From Thalassomonas sp. RHCl1 (GTDB lineage Bacteria; Pseudomonadota; Gammaproteobacteria; Enterobacterales; Alteromonadaceae): a stretch of DNA of 64,000 bases. The stretch is taken from the NCBI RefSeq assembly GCF_947387555.1, contig NZ_CANDNZ010000001.1, positions 1 through 64,000 of the forward strand, written 5' to 3'. This document shows positions 1 through 8,853 of this stretch, piece after piece (position 1 is the stretch's first letter; each line of letters begins with the position of its first letter). Below the pieces are notes generated by a model, which made no database searches, had not been told where the DNA came from, and worked only from the letters and a program-made list of their open reading frames with translations. The position numbers and the translations under genes were made by a program.

Positions 1-3000
1 TTCATCAGGTTAAAGGGGGCACAGGTTTCGCTGATATCGCCGAGCTGCTTGTTAAAGAATTCCCGGGCGGCATCATCTTGCTGTTGCTCCTGGTGTTTGG
101 CAAAAGCGACAAATTCCCGGTATTGTACCGGCTCAGGCAACAGTTCTTGCTGTCCGGTAAAGATAAGCGACAATTCTTGTTGGATGATATCAATGGTGAC
201 ATGATCTGAGATCACATGGTGATCCAGCAGGCGGATTATATATTCATCACTGTTGCTATTATGGGCAACTGTCAGGCTAAGCAGTGGTCCCTGTTCGATA
301 TTAACCGCCAGCGTCTGATCCTTATCATAGGCCTTGAAGCGGCTGAGCAGGTCGTCATTGTCATCGCCCGGCAGGCTGACACGGTTAACCGGCAGCTCGG
401 CGCTGCGGTAAACCACCTGCACCGGCTGTGGCATGTCGCGCCAGAGCACGGCAGTGCGCAGAGTGTCGTGACGGGCAATAACCTGGTTCAGTCCAAAAAT
501 AAAGCGGTTAAAACTATCTGTGCCGGTTATTTTCAGGTAGGTGGGCATTACATAAGGATCGTTTTTCGGGTCCATCATATGATGGAATAAGATCCCCTGT
601 TGCAGCGGCGCCAGCGGATAGATATCCTGGATATTGGCAGTACCCCCGGGTACTTTAGCGATGATTTTTTCTATGTCTTCCTGGCTCAGGTCTATCAGCG
701 GCAGCATATCCGGAGTGATCACAGAGGCATTATCCGGAATAATATTATCGGCTGCTTTAAAGGCTGGTACCTTCTCTTGTGCCCTGTTATCCAGTTCATA
801 TGCCAGCTCGGCCAGCGAAGGGGCACTGAATAACTGGCGGGCCTCCATTGCTAAGCCAGCTTTTTGCAATTGAGACATCACCTGCATCACCAGCAGGGAA
901 TGTCCGCCCAGTTCAAAGAAGTTATCCCGGACACCGACCCGGGGAACGCCCAGGACTTGCTGCCATACCTGGCACAAGAGTTTTTCGGTTGCCGTGCTGG
1001 GGGCAAGATACTGCTCCGGCGCCGATGACAGCTCGGGCTCGGGCAAGCCCTTGCGGTCAACTTTTCCGTTAGCAGTCAGCGGCAGCTTGTCCAGCAGCAT
1101 AAAGGACGATGGCATCATGTAGTCGGGCAAATCCTGGGCAAGGGTTTGGCGCAGGGAGGTAATAAAATGGTGCTCCTCTGTGACGGGGCTGCTACTGACC
1201 ACATAAGCCACCAGCTGTTTATCGCCGCTGTCGTTGGCTTTTGCGACAACAACCGCATCGTTAATATCAGCACATTTGCCTAATGCCTGTTCTATTTCCC
1301 CTAGCTCGACTCGAAAGCCACGGATTTTGAGTTGATCATCGATGCGACCGATAAATTCCAGTTGGTTATCGGTATTGCAACGTACCAGGTCGCCGCTGCG
1401 GTAGAGGCGATCTGCCGATAAAGGTGTCTGAATAAAGCGCTCCCTGGTCATTTCCTCCTGATTTAAATAACCGCGGGCAACACTTGCGCCGCCGATATAA
1501 AGTTCGCCGCAGCTTCCCGGCGCCACCGGCTGTAACTTGTCGTTTAAAATATAGAGGCGGGTATTGGCATTGGCCATGCCTATGGGTTGTTCGCTGCTAT
1601 CAGCGTTCTTTGCGTTGATAACATAACCGCAAGCGGTAACAGTGGTTTCCGTCGGACCATAGGTATTGATGAGCTCCGCCTGCTGATAACGGTTAAACCA
1701 GCTTTTGACTCGTTCGCTTTGCAGGGCTTCGCCGCCGACGATAATAAGGCGCAGCGATGCGGGCAATTGCTCGATCGGGTAAACAGATAGCTGGTGCCAG
1801 AAGGCGGTAGGTAAACTGACTACGGAAATCTCGTGCTGCCCACAGAAACGATAAAAGTGACCGGGATCTGAGATGCAGCGTTCATCCCTGAGTACCAGGG
1901 CGGCGCCGAAACAGAGGGCGCCAAAACATTCTTCCACGGAGATATCGAAATTGATGGTGGAAAACTGCATTACCCTGTCTTGTGCCGAAATCCGGTAGCG
2001 CTCCCGGACATTGACCAGGAAGTGGCTCAGTTGTCCGTGCTCTACCATGACGCCTTTAGGCTTGCCCGTGGTGCCTGAAGTGTAAATGACATAAGCGAGA
2101 TCCTGGGGACTGATGTCCAGGGGAAGCGGCGGCAGGTCCCGGTATTGTGCCAGCGTTTGCTCAAAAGCCTGTGTATCCAGGGCAATGCCGCTGTGATGTT
2201 CGAACAGGGCATGGCCGCTTAAATGCGCCTGGGTCAGCAGGATGTCAAGTCCGGCATCTTTGGCCATATAGTCCAGTCTGGTGACGGGAAAAGACGGATC
2301 CAACGGCACATAGGCGCCGCCGGCTTTAAGGATTGCCAGCATGGCCACCACCATGTCGATAGAGCGGTCGACAAAAAGCCCCACTAAGGTGTCGGCACCG
2401 ACTTTATGCTCGGCTTTGAGGTAGTGGGCCAGGGCATTGCTGCGGTTGTCGAGCTGGGCATAACTGAGGCGGCCGTGTTCACAGATCACGGCATCGGCAT
2501 CCGGTTGTTGTGTGGCCAGTTCGGCAAAGCGCTGGCAGGCGTTAAGCTTAGCCGGGATGTCCTTCCCGGCCAGGCATAAGGCGGCCGGTTCAGGTATCAC
2601 AGCGGCCAGGTTTGCTTGTTTCGGCTGTTCCAGCGCTATGATATTGAGCAGTAAAGACTTGAAGTAAGCCAGCATTTTTTCGACATCGCCGGCAGCGAAA
2701 TCGGCGGTGGCATAGGTCAGTTCCAGCTGTATCTCTTCTGCCGGTAGTACCGTTACCGTCAGCGGGTAATTGAGGTTGGAGCGGTTTTCGGCGCTTTCCA
2801 CTTCAAATTCAAGAGCTTCCTGGCTCAGGGATTTGTACATATTGGCATTTTCATAGACAAAAATGCTCTCGAACAGATCCTGGCGCTTAACCTCGCTCCA
2901 TTGCTGTATCTGGGAGAGAGGTACCTGTTCGTTTTCACGCATCAAGAGGTTGTCCTGCTGCAGTCCCTTAAGCCATTGTCCCAGGTTTTTCTCCGGATCA

Positions 3001-3980
3001 GGGTGGCAGCGCAGCGGCAGGGTATTGATAAACAGGCCGACGATGGACTCTATGCCCGGCAGCGCCAGTGAGCGTCCTGCGACCGTGACCCCGAAAACGA
3101 CATCCTGCTGGTTGCTGTAATAAGCCAAGGTTTGTGCCCAGGCCGCCTGCAGTAAGGTATTAAGGGTGATCTCGAATTCACCGGCGATTTGCACCAGGGC
3201 GCTGCTTTGCGTTTTGTTCAACCGGGTAATGATATCCCGGCTCAGATCCGCTTGCGGGTCTTTAAACTTGCCTTTCTGGCTGATCCCCAAGGAAGTTGGG
3301 GCAGTGAATCCTGCCAGGTTTTTTTGCCAGAAATCTTGCTGCGCCAGCGGATCTTGCTGTTCCAGATAAGCAATATAGTCCTCATAAAGGGCGGGTTGTG
3401 TCAGTTCCAGCGTTGTGCCTTTGGTGTAGTGGCGGTAAAAGCTGAGGTAATCGGACATGACGATGCCGAAGCACCAGGCATCCATCAGGATATGGTGGTA
3501 GCTGCGGATAAAATGATAGCGATTGTCCGATAATTTGATCAGGCGTATCAGCATCATTGGCGCCCGGTTAAAGGGCAGGCCGCTTTGACGCTCATCGGCG
3601 AGCATGCGCTCGATTTTTTCTTTTTGCTCCGTTGCCTCTAAGTGGCCCAAATCCAGGTATTCAAACGGCAGCTTGGCGGATTTAAATACTACCTGCAACG
3701 GGCGTTCCTGGGTTTCGTGAACGAAAGCGGTACGCAGCAAAGGATGGCGGTCGACCACCGCTTGCCAGGCTTTTTCAAAGGCGGCAACGTCCAGGTCGTC
3801 CATGACCATAGTATGCTGATATTGCTGCAGGTACATACCTGTGCCCGGGTGCATCAGGGTATGGAATAACATGCCTTGCTGAACCGGAGCCAGGGGGTAA
3901 ATACTTTCGATATTTTTCGATAATTGCTTTAGTTGCTTATCTGACGGCGTTGTCAGTTGTCTAGTCGATGGATTAGTCAT
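1..3980 (-). CDS. Non-ribosomal peptide synthetase, C-A-PCP-C..., 3' end outside window
   Basis: This open frame starts at an ATG whose complement is 3978-3980 and has no stop before base 1, giving at least 1326 residues. Domains in order: condensation (about 20-460; HHILMDAW near 163), adenylation (about 490-985; YTSGTTGKPKG near 635, NTYGPTETT, NGKVDR near 980), carrier (GGHSL serine near 1027) and a second condensation domain (from about 1100; HHVISDH near 1253). The first C domain opens with LAPVQQGMLFH, typical of domains that accept a D-residue, which fits the E domain ending the preceding protein. The second opens with PGG.ANIQDIYPLAPLQQG, typical of dual epimerisation/condensation domains. 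Residues at the specificity positions read D-I-E-S-I-G-T-V-T. The acidic third residue hints at a basic amino acid, but that is weak. It starts 10 nt after the preceding NRPS. Confidence 0.95.
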   Translation of the reverse strand, partial: MTNPSTRQLTTPSDKQLKQLSKNIESIYPLAPVQQGMLFHTLMHPGTGMYLQQYQHTMVMDDLDVAAFEKAWQAVVDRHPLLRTAFVHETQERPLQVVFKSAKLPFEYLDLGHLEATEQKEKIERMLADERQSGLPFNRAPMMLIRLIKLSDNRYHFIRSYHHILMDAWCFGIVMSDYLSFYRHYTKGTTLELTQPALYEDYIAYLEQQDPLAQQDFWQKNLAGFTAPTSLGISQKGKFKDPQADLSRDIITRLNKTQSSALVQIAGEFEITLNTLLQAAWAQTLAYYSNQQDVVFGVTVAGRSLALPGIESIVGLFINTLPLRCHPDPEKNLGQWLKGLQQDNLLMRENEQVPLSQIQQWSEVKRQDLFESIFVYENANMYKSLSQEALEFEVESAENRSNLNYPLTVTVLPAEEIQLELTYATADFAAGDVEKMLAYFKSLLLNIIALEQPKQANLAAVIPEPAALCLAGKDIPAKLNACQRFAELATQQPDADAVICEHGRLSYAQLDNRSNALAHYLKAEHKVGADTLVGLFVDRSIDMVVAMLAILKAGGAYVPLDPSFPVTRLDYMAKDAGLDILLTQAHLSGHALFEHHSGIALDTQAFEQTLAQYRDLPPLPLDISPQDLAYVIYTSGTTGKPKGVMVEHGQLSHFLVNVRERYRISAQDRVMQFSTINFDISVEECFGALCFGAALVLRDERCISDPGHFYRFCGQHEISVVSLPTAFWHQLSVYPIEQLPASLRLIIVGGEALQSERVKSWFNRYQQAELINTYGPTETTVTACGYVINAKNADSSEQPIGMANANTRLYILNDKLQPVAPGSCGELYIGGASVARGYLNQEEMTRERFIQTPLSADRLYRSGDLVRCNTDNQLEFIGRIDDQLKIRGFRVELGEIEQALGKCADINDAVVVAKANDSGDKQLVAYVVSSSPVTEEHHFITSLRQTLAQDLPDYMMPSSFMLLDKLPLTANGKVDRKGLPEPELSSAPEQYLAPSTATEKLLCQVWQQVLGVPRVGVRDNFFELGGHSLLVMQVMSQLQKAGLAMEARQLFSAPSLAELAYELDNRAQEKVPAFKAADNIIPDNASVITPDMLPLIDLSQEDIEKIIAKVPGGTANIQDIYPLAPLQQGILFHHMMDPKNDPYVMPTYLKITGTDSFNRFIFGLNQVIARHDTLRTAVLWRDMPQPVQVVYRSAELPVNRVSLPGDDNDDLLSRFKAYDKDQTLAVNIEQGPLLSLTVAHNSNSDEYIIRLLDHHVISDHVTIDIIQQELSLIFTGQQELLPEPVQYREFVAFAKHQEQQQDDAAREFFNKQLGDISETCAPFNLM

Positions 3981-3990
3981 GGGAATTCGG

Positions 3991-6900
3991 TTAACTCATT
4001 AGCTCAGATAAAAGATCGATGAACTGGTTGTCATTGATCCCGGCATTGGGGAAGTCGGCAGCCGTTGCCCGGCCAATTGCCGGCGTGGCGCAATGGCGGA
4101 TAAGGTCGATCACTTGTTGCTTAAAGGCTTGTGCCAGCTGCGGGATGTCGGCAAATGCCGGATCGCTGCCCGGGTAACACCAGTCAAAGTGCAGCATGCC
4201 CTGGTTGATCACGGCGTTGATATCCAGCAGGTGCGGGCGCTGGTTTTCTGCGGCGCGCATGCCGGGGCAGAGCATCTGGTTTAAGCTAAAGCCCAGTTTA
4301 TCTGATGTATTTTGCTGGCCTAAATAGTTGAAGGATACCAGCGATGACTGGCCCCAGCTTTTATCTGTTAACGGCTTGTTTGTCAGGTAACGCAGCAGGC
4401 CGTAGCTCAGTCCCTTGTCGGGAATATTGCGCAGCTGTTCTTTCACCTGGATGATGGCCTGCTCCGGCTCGTTTACCGCGGTAAATTTTTGCGGATAACG
4501 GCTGGTGAACCAACCGCTGGTGGCGGAAAGATCTAAGTCAGCATCTGCGCCGAGAATATCGCTCTCCCGGCCATGGCCTTCGAGCTCTATGGTGATCTTA
4601 TCCTGCCCCAGGTAGGAGCTTAGTACCTGCACCAATGCGGTGAGCAGCAACTCCTGGATTTGGCTGTTATAACTGTGACAGGCGGTAGTTAATAAAGCCG
4701 AGGTCAGGGATTCGTCCAGGGATAAACTGCAATGGCGGCTGTTGCCATAGGTGTTATCACTGTGCTGCTCCCGCTGATAAGCTTGATCGCTGCTGAGCTG
4801 ATCTTGCCAATAGCGCACTAAGGTGTCTTGCTGATAAATCTGGACCTGTTTTTCCAGTGCCTGTTGCCATAAAGAAAAATCACCGCTTTTACCCGAAATT
4901 TTAGCTGTTTTCCCCGCAATTAGCTGCTGATACAGGCTAAATAACTCTTCCAGTATGATTTGCCAGGAGACGGCATCGACAATCAGGTGATGGGCGCTGA
5001 GCAGCAGCTGTTTGCTGGTTGGGAAGTAAACGATACGCAGTAAGGGGGCAGAGTGCAGCTCAAATTCCCCCTGGTAGCGGTTTAATACTTCTGCTGAAGG
5101 GGCCTCGGATGCCTGTTTCACTACCTGTTCCGCCCAAGCTGGCTGATAGGCCTGATATTGTTGTTGCCAGCTGTCGCCTTCTTGTTTAAAAGCCAGGCTC
5201 AGGCTGGGATGGCGCTGTAATACCTGGGCAGTGGCCCGGCGTAAGGCATCAAGCTCCATGGCTTGTTGGCAGTCGAGCAATAACGCCTGGTTCCAGTGCT
5301 GGGGTTTTGCCAGTTGTTGCTCAAAGAACCAATGTTGGATCGGGGTTAAGGCAAAGGCCGTTTGCTGTCTTGCTGAAGCGGATGCCTGGTTGCTGCTTTG
5401 TTCCTGCTCCGGCAGCTGGGCGGCCAGGGCGGCAATGGTTTTATGCTTAAAAATATCTTTGGGCAGGATATTGATACCGGCCTTTCTGGCACCGGCTACC
5501 ACTTGCAGGCTTAAGATTGAATCGCCGCCGCGGGCGAAGAAGTCGTCGTCAACGCTGAAGTCTTCTTTGCCCAGTATCTGCCTGACTATAGTCAGTAAGG
5601 CTTGTTCGCTTTGTTTAAGTCCTTGCTGCGCTTTGGCCCTTGGTGCCGTTATTTGTGCCAGTCTGGCAATGGTTTTATGCTGGAAGATTTGCTGCGGCGT
5701 CAGGGTAAGCCCCTGCTTGCGGGCTTTGGCTATCACCTGTAATCCCAGGATAGAGTCTCCCCCCAGGCTAAAGAAGTCATCGTTGATGCCTATCTGTTCT
5801 TGTCCCAGCAATTCCTGCCAGATGGCCAGCAAGGCTTGTTCTGTCTCGCTTTCTGCAGTACTTGTTTGCTTTTCTGCTTCGGCGTCTGCCTGCTTGTCTG
5901 CTGCTTCCGGCTCAGGCAACTGCTGGCGGTTAACCTTGCCGTTGGCCAGGCGCGGCAGCTCGGGCAGCGCCTGCCATAGGGCCGGCATCATATGGGGCGG
6001 CAACTCGCTGGCCATCTGTTCGCGCACGGCCGAGATTTGCTCCGGTGTCGCCACCACATAGGCCACTAAACGGTTTTTGCCGTTTGTTTCAGGTTTATTG
6101 ACCACTACGGCGTTTTGGATATCTTGCTGCAGCCTGTGCTCTATTTCGCCCGGCTCAACCCTGTGGCCGCGGATTTTTACCTGGAAATCTGTCCGTCCCA
6201 GGTAATAAATGGCTTGCCCGCGCTGCACCACGGCATCGCCGGTGCGGTACCAGGTTTGTCCCTGTCCTTGATAAAAGCTGGCGGCGGTTTGCTCCGGGCG
6301 GTTGAGGTAACCCTGGCTTACCGTGGGACCGGCAATATGCAGCTCTCCCGGCAGGCCTTGGGCAACAAGATGGCCGCAGCTGTCGACCACTTTGGTTTGG
6401 ACATTGGCCAAAGGCTGACCCAGGGCGATCGGCTGATCATTTTCCCGGCTGATTTTATTGACCAGCACACCGACCGTGGTTTCCGTCGGGCCGTAATGGT
6501 TGTATAGCGCCAGCTCGGGTTGCTGCTGGTGAATTTTCTCTACCAGCTGGGAGGGCAAGGCTTCGCCGCCGAAAATCAGCGCCTGGCGCGGCAGCAGGGC
6601 GTTATTTTCTGCAGCCAGCAGCAAGCCGTTGAGGTGGGACGGCACGATTTTTAAGCAATCCAGCGGCCGTACCGTCAGTTCCAATACCAGGGCCTGGGTA
6701 TCCAGTGCCAGGGATTCCCCCAGCAGCCTTAAGGTGCGGCCGGTGAGCAAGGCACCGAACAGGGCGGTGTAACCGAGGTCGGCGCTGTGGGCGGATAGGC
6801 TGGCCATGCTGGCATCCGGGCTTAACTCCAGCTGCTGCATCAGGCCATGGACATAATACATCAGGTTTTGCTGGCTTACGGAAACGCCTTTGGGCTGGCC

Positions 6901-8853
6901 GGTAGAGCCCGAGGTGTAGATGACATAGGCTTCATCGTCTGCTTTAAGCGGGCAGGGTGAAAGGGTCTCATTCACCGGCTCGTTTATTCTGTCCAGATCT
7001 AAGGTGGCTGTGGCATCGGCTAAAGCTGTGGTTTGCTGTGCGATCACTAGCTTAAGGCGGGCGTCTGCGACTATGTAGCTTAGGCGTTTTTGTGGCCACT
7101 GGGGATCGAGGACGACAAAACTTGCGCCAAGGCGCCAGCAGGCAAACATTAGGCTGACCTGGCTGATGGAGCGCTCTAGGCACAGGCCAACACGGTCACC
7201 GGGGCGGATACCTTGCTGTTGCAGTACCTTGGCCTGCTGCTCTATGTCGCCGGCCATCTCATAATAACTTTGGCTGATAGGGCCGGATTGCAGCGCTTTG
7301 CCCTGCGGCTTTAAGGTCAGTTGCTGCTCAAAAGCCTGCCAGGCAGTGTCGGCGCCTGGCTGCTGGCTTTTTCCGCTCAGGGCAGAAGCCAGTGCCTGCG
7401 GGCTGATGTTGAAGTCTTTTAGTGGCTGATGCTTATGTTCAACCAGCCCGGCGGCAAAGTGTTCAAACATGGCCAGGATAGTTTCAACCGTTTCCCTGCG
7501 GTACAGGCTGTTGTTGTAACGCCATTTGCAGTTAAAGTTTGTTTTATCGTCGACCACCACCAGGTTAAGTTCATGGGCGGCACCCCTTTGTTCGGTGAGC
7601 AGTTCCTGCTCGATCACTTTCGCTGTTAATTCGTCCTGATGCAGCTGATTCAGGGTAAACATATGCTGGAATACCGGGCTGCGTCCTTCGCTGCGGGCAA
7701 AATCCAGTTTGTCTACCAGGTTGGCAAAAGGATAGGCCTGGTGCTTCATCGCCGCCTGCATTTGCGCTTTGACCTGCTCGAGCCATAACGGGAAGCTGGT
7801 GTTATTGTCTATCTGGCAGCGCAGTGCCAGCGGGTTGACCAGGTAACCTACCAGTTCGTTATGCTCAGGTTTTAAACGGCCGGCACTCGGGGTGCCGATA
7901 ATAAAATCGTTCTGTCCCGATAACCGCGCCATAAACCACTGGAAAGAAGCCAGCCACCACAGGTAAGGGGTGACTTTTAATTCGCGGCAGGCCTGGCGGA
8001 TTTTTCCGGCAAGGTCTTCCCCGATCCGGTGCTGTATTTCTTCACCGGCAGACTGGCGTTCGAGACCATGGGCAAAGTCTGTGGGCAGCTGGAGCTGGGG
8101 CACATCCGCCAATGACTCCAGCCAATAGGCTTCGTCCTCCGGCCGGTTTTTTTGTTCGTATAACCAGTCCTGGTAGTCATACTGCTCAAACTGGCGCCTG
8201 GCAACATCCTGCTTGTTGAGCAGGCGCAGCAGATCCCGGCGCAAGATCTCAAAGGAAATAAAGTCGGCGGCAATATGGTGTACCACTAAGATCAGGTAGT
8301 GATCTGTACCTTGTTGGTGATGGTTACACAGCAGGGCGCTGTGGCAGGTTTTACCCTGGTCCGGCGCCAGCGGTTCATCTGCCTGACGGCTCAGCCAGGC
8401 ATCAATTTCTTCCTGTTCTCCCTGGTGCATTTCGCTGACGGATAGCGGCTTGATGCCTCCCGGGGTCAACCACTGCAGGGCAATACCGTCTCTCTCGCCA
8501 TAATGGCAGCCGAGGATTGGGTGTGCCAGGATCAAGCTGTCCAGAGCCTGCTGGATGCCTTCGGCATCAAAACCCGGGCGCAATTTGACCGCATAGGCCA
8601 TGTTGTAGGCAACACTGTCCGGCTGCATGCGGTACAGGAACCACAGCGAGCGCTCGTTGGCGCTTAGCGGCCTGGCATTGAAGTAATCCGGCGTCTGTTT
8701 AAGTTGCTTTATTAATGCGCCTTTGTTTGCTTTGATTTTCGCCATGATTTCTGGCGTCATGGCGCCGGGAGCGGCTTTAAAGCCGAGGTTTTCACCGTTC
8801 AAAGATAAGCGGATGCCTTGCTGCCAGCAGAGCTGTAATAACTGCTTTGACAT
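3991..8853 (-). CDS. Non-ribosomal peptide synthetase, TubC-C-A(Asp)-PCP-PCP-E
   Basis: The protein has 1620 residues. Domains in order: TubC-type N-terminal docking (1-50); condensation (about 55-480, HHIAAD near 190); adenylation (about 510-985, YTSGSTGQPKG near 645, NHYGPTETT, NGKVNR near 969); two carrier domains (GGDSI serines near 1032 and 1110); and epimerisation (about 1150-1600, HHLIVDAVSW near 1290). The specificity positions read D-L-T-K-I-G-H-V-G-K, almost identical to the known aspartate code D-L-T-K-V-G-H-I-G-K, so this module should load Asp and epimerise it to the D form. Tandem carriers before an E domain are uncommon. The start codon overlaps the stop of the upstream FAAL gene (TAATG), so translation is probably coupled. 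The first C domain probably joins a fatty acid from the FAAL-ACP to the Asp. Confidence 0.96.
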   Translation of the reverse strand: MSKQLLQLCWQQGIRLSLNGENLGFKAAPGAMTPEIMAKIKANKGALIKQLKQTPDYFNARPLSANERSLWFLYRMQPDSVAYNMAYAVKLRPGFDAEGIQQALDSLILAHPILGCHYGERDGIALQWLTPGGIKPLSVSEMHQGEQEEIDAWLSRQADEPLAPDQGKTCHSALLCNHHQQGTDHYLILVVHHIAADFISFEILRRDLLRLLNKQDVARRQFEQYDYQDWLYEQKNRPEDEAYWLESLADVPQLQLPTDFAHGLERQSAGEEIQHRIGEDLAGKIRQACRELKVTPYLWWLASFQWFMARLSGQNDFIIGTPSAGRLKPEHNELVGYLVNPLALRCQIDNNTSFPLWLEQVKAQMQAAMKHQAYPFANLVDKLDFARSEGRSPVFQHMFTLNQLHQDELTAKVIEQELLTEQRGAAHELNLVVVDDKTNFNCKWRYNNSLYRRETVETILAMFEHFAAGLVEHKHQPLKDFNISPQALASALSGKSQQPGADTAWQAFEQQLTLKPQGKALQSGPISQSYYEMAGDIEQQAKVLQQQGIRPGDRVGLCLERSISQVSLMFACWRLGASFVVLDPQWPQKRLSYIVADARLKLVIAQQTTALADATATLDLDRINEPVNETLSPCPLKADDEAYVIYTSGSTGQPKGVSVSQQNLMYYVHGLMQQLELSPDASMASLSAHSADLGYTALFGALLTGRTLRLLGESLALDTQALVLELTVRPLDCLKIVPSHLNGLLLAAENNALLPRQALIFGGEALPSQLVEKIHQQQPELALYNHYGPTETTVGVLVNKISRENDQPIALGQPLANVQTKVVDSCGHLVAQGLPGELHIAGPTVSQGYLNRPEQTAASFYQGQGQTWYRTGDAVVQRGQAIYYLGRTDFQVKIRGHRVEPGEIEHRLQQDIQNAVVVNKPETNGKNRLVAYVVATPEQISAVREQMASELPPHMMPALWQALPELPRLANGKVNRQQLPEPEAADKQADAEAEKQTSTAESETEQALLAIWQELLGQEQIGINDDFFSLGGDSILGLQVIAKARKQGLTLTPQQIFQHKTIARLAQITAPRAKAQQGLKQSEQALLTIVRQILGKEDFSVDDDFFARGGDSILSLQVVAGARKAGINILPKDIFKHKTIAALAAQLPEQEQSSNQASASARQQTAFALTPIQHWFFEQQLAKPQHWNQALLLDCQQAMELDALRRATAQVLQRHPSLSLAFKQEGDSWQQQYQAYQPAWAEQVVKQASEAPSAEVLNRYQGEFELHSAPLLRIVYFPTSKQLLLSAHHLIVDAVSWQIILEELFSLYQQLIAGKTAKISGKSGDFSLWQQALEKQVQIYQQDTLVRYWQDQLSSDQAYQREQHSDNTYGNSRHCSLSLDESLTSALLTTACHSYNSQIQELLLTALVQVLSSYLGQDKITIELEGHGRESDILGADADLDLSATSGWFTSRYPQKFTAVNEPEQAIIQVKEQLRNIPDKGLSYGLLRYLTNKPLTDKSWGQSSLVSFNYLGQQNTSDKLGFSLNQMLCPGMRAAENQRPHLLDINAVINQGMLHFDWCYPGSDPAFADIPQLAQAFKQQVIDLIRHCATPAIGRATAADFPNAGINDNQFIDLLSELMS

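Noticed and set aside
1300-2100. Naming the amino acid of the second NRPS module
   Set aside because: The code D-I-E-S-I-G-T-V-T has no close match I can recall with confidence; a basic residue is only a hint.
5231-6061. 276-codon open frame on the plus strand
   Set aside because: It lies wholly opposite the NRPS carrier and adenylation domains, is rich in Ser/Cys/Ala as expected of antisense reading of GC-rich codons, and has no ribosome binding site.
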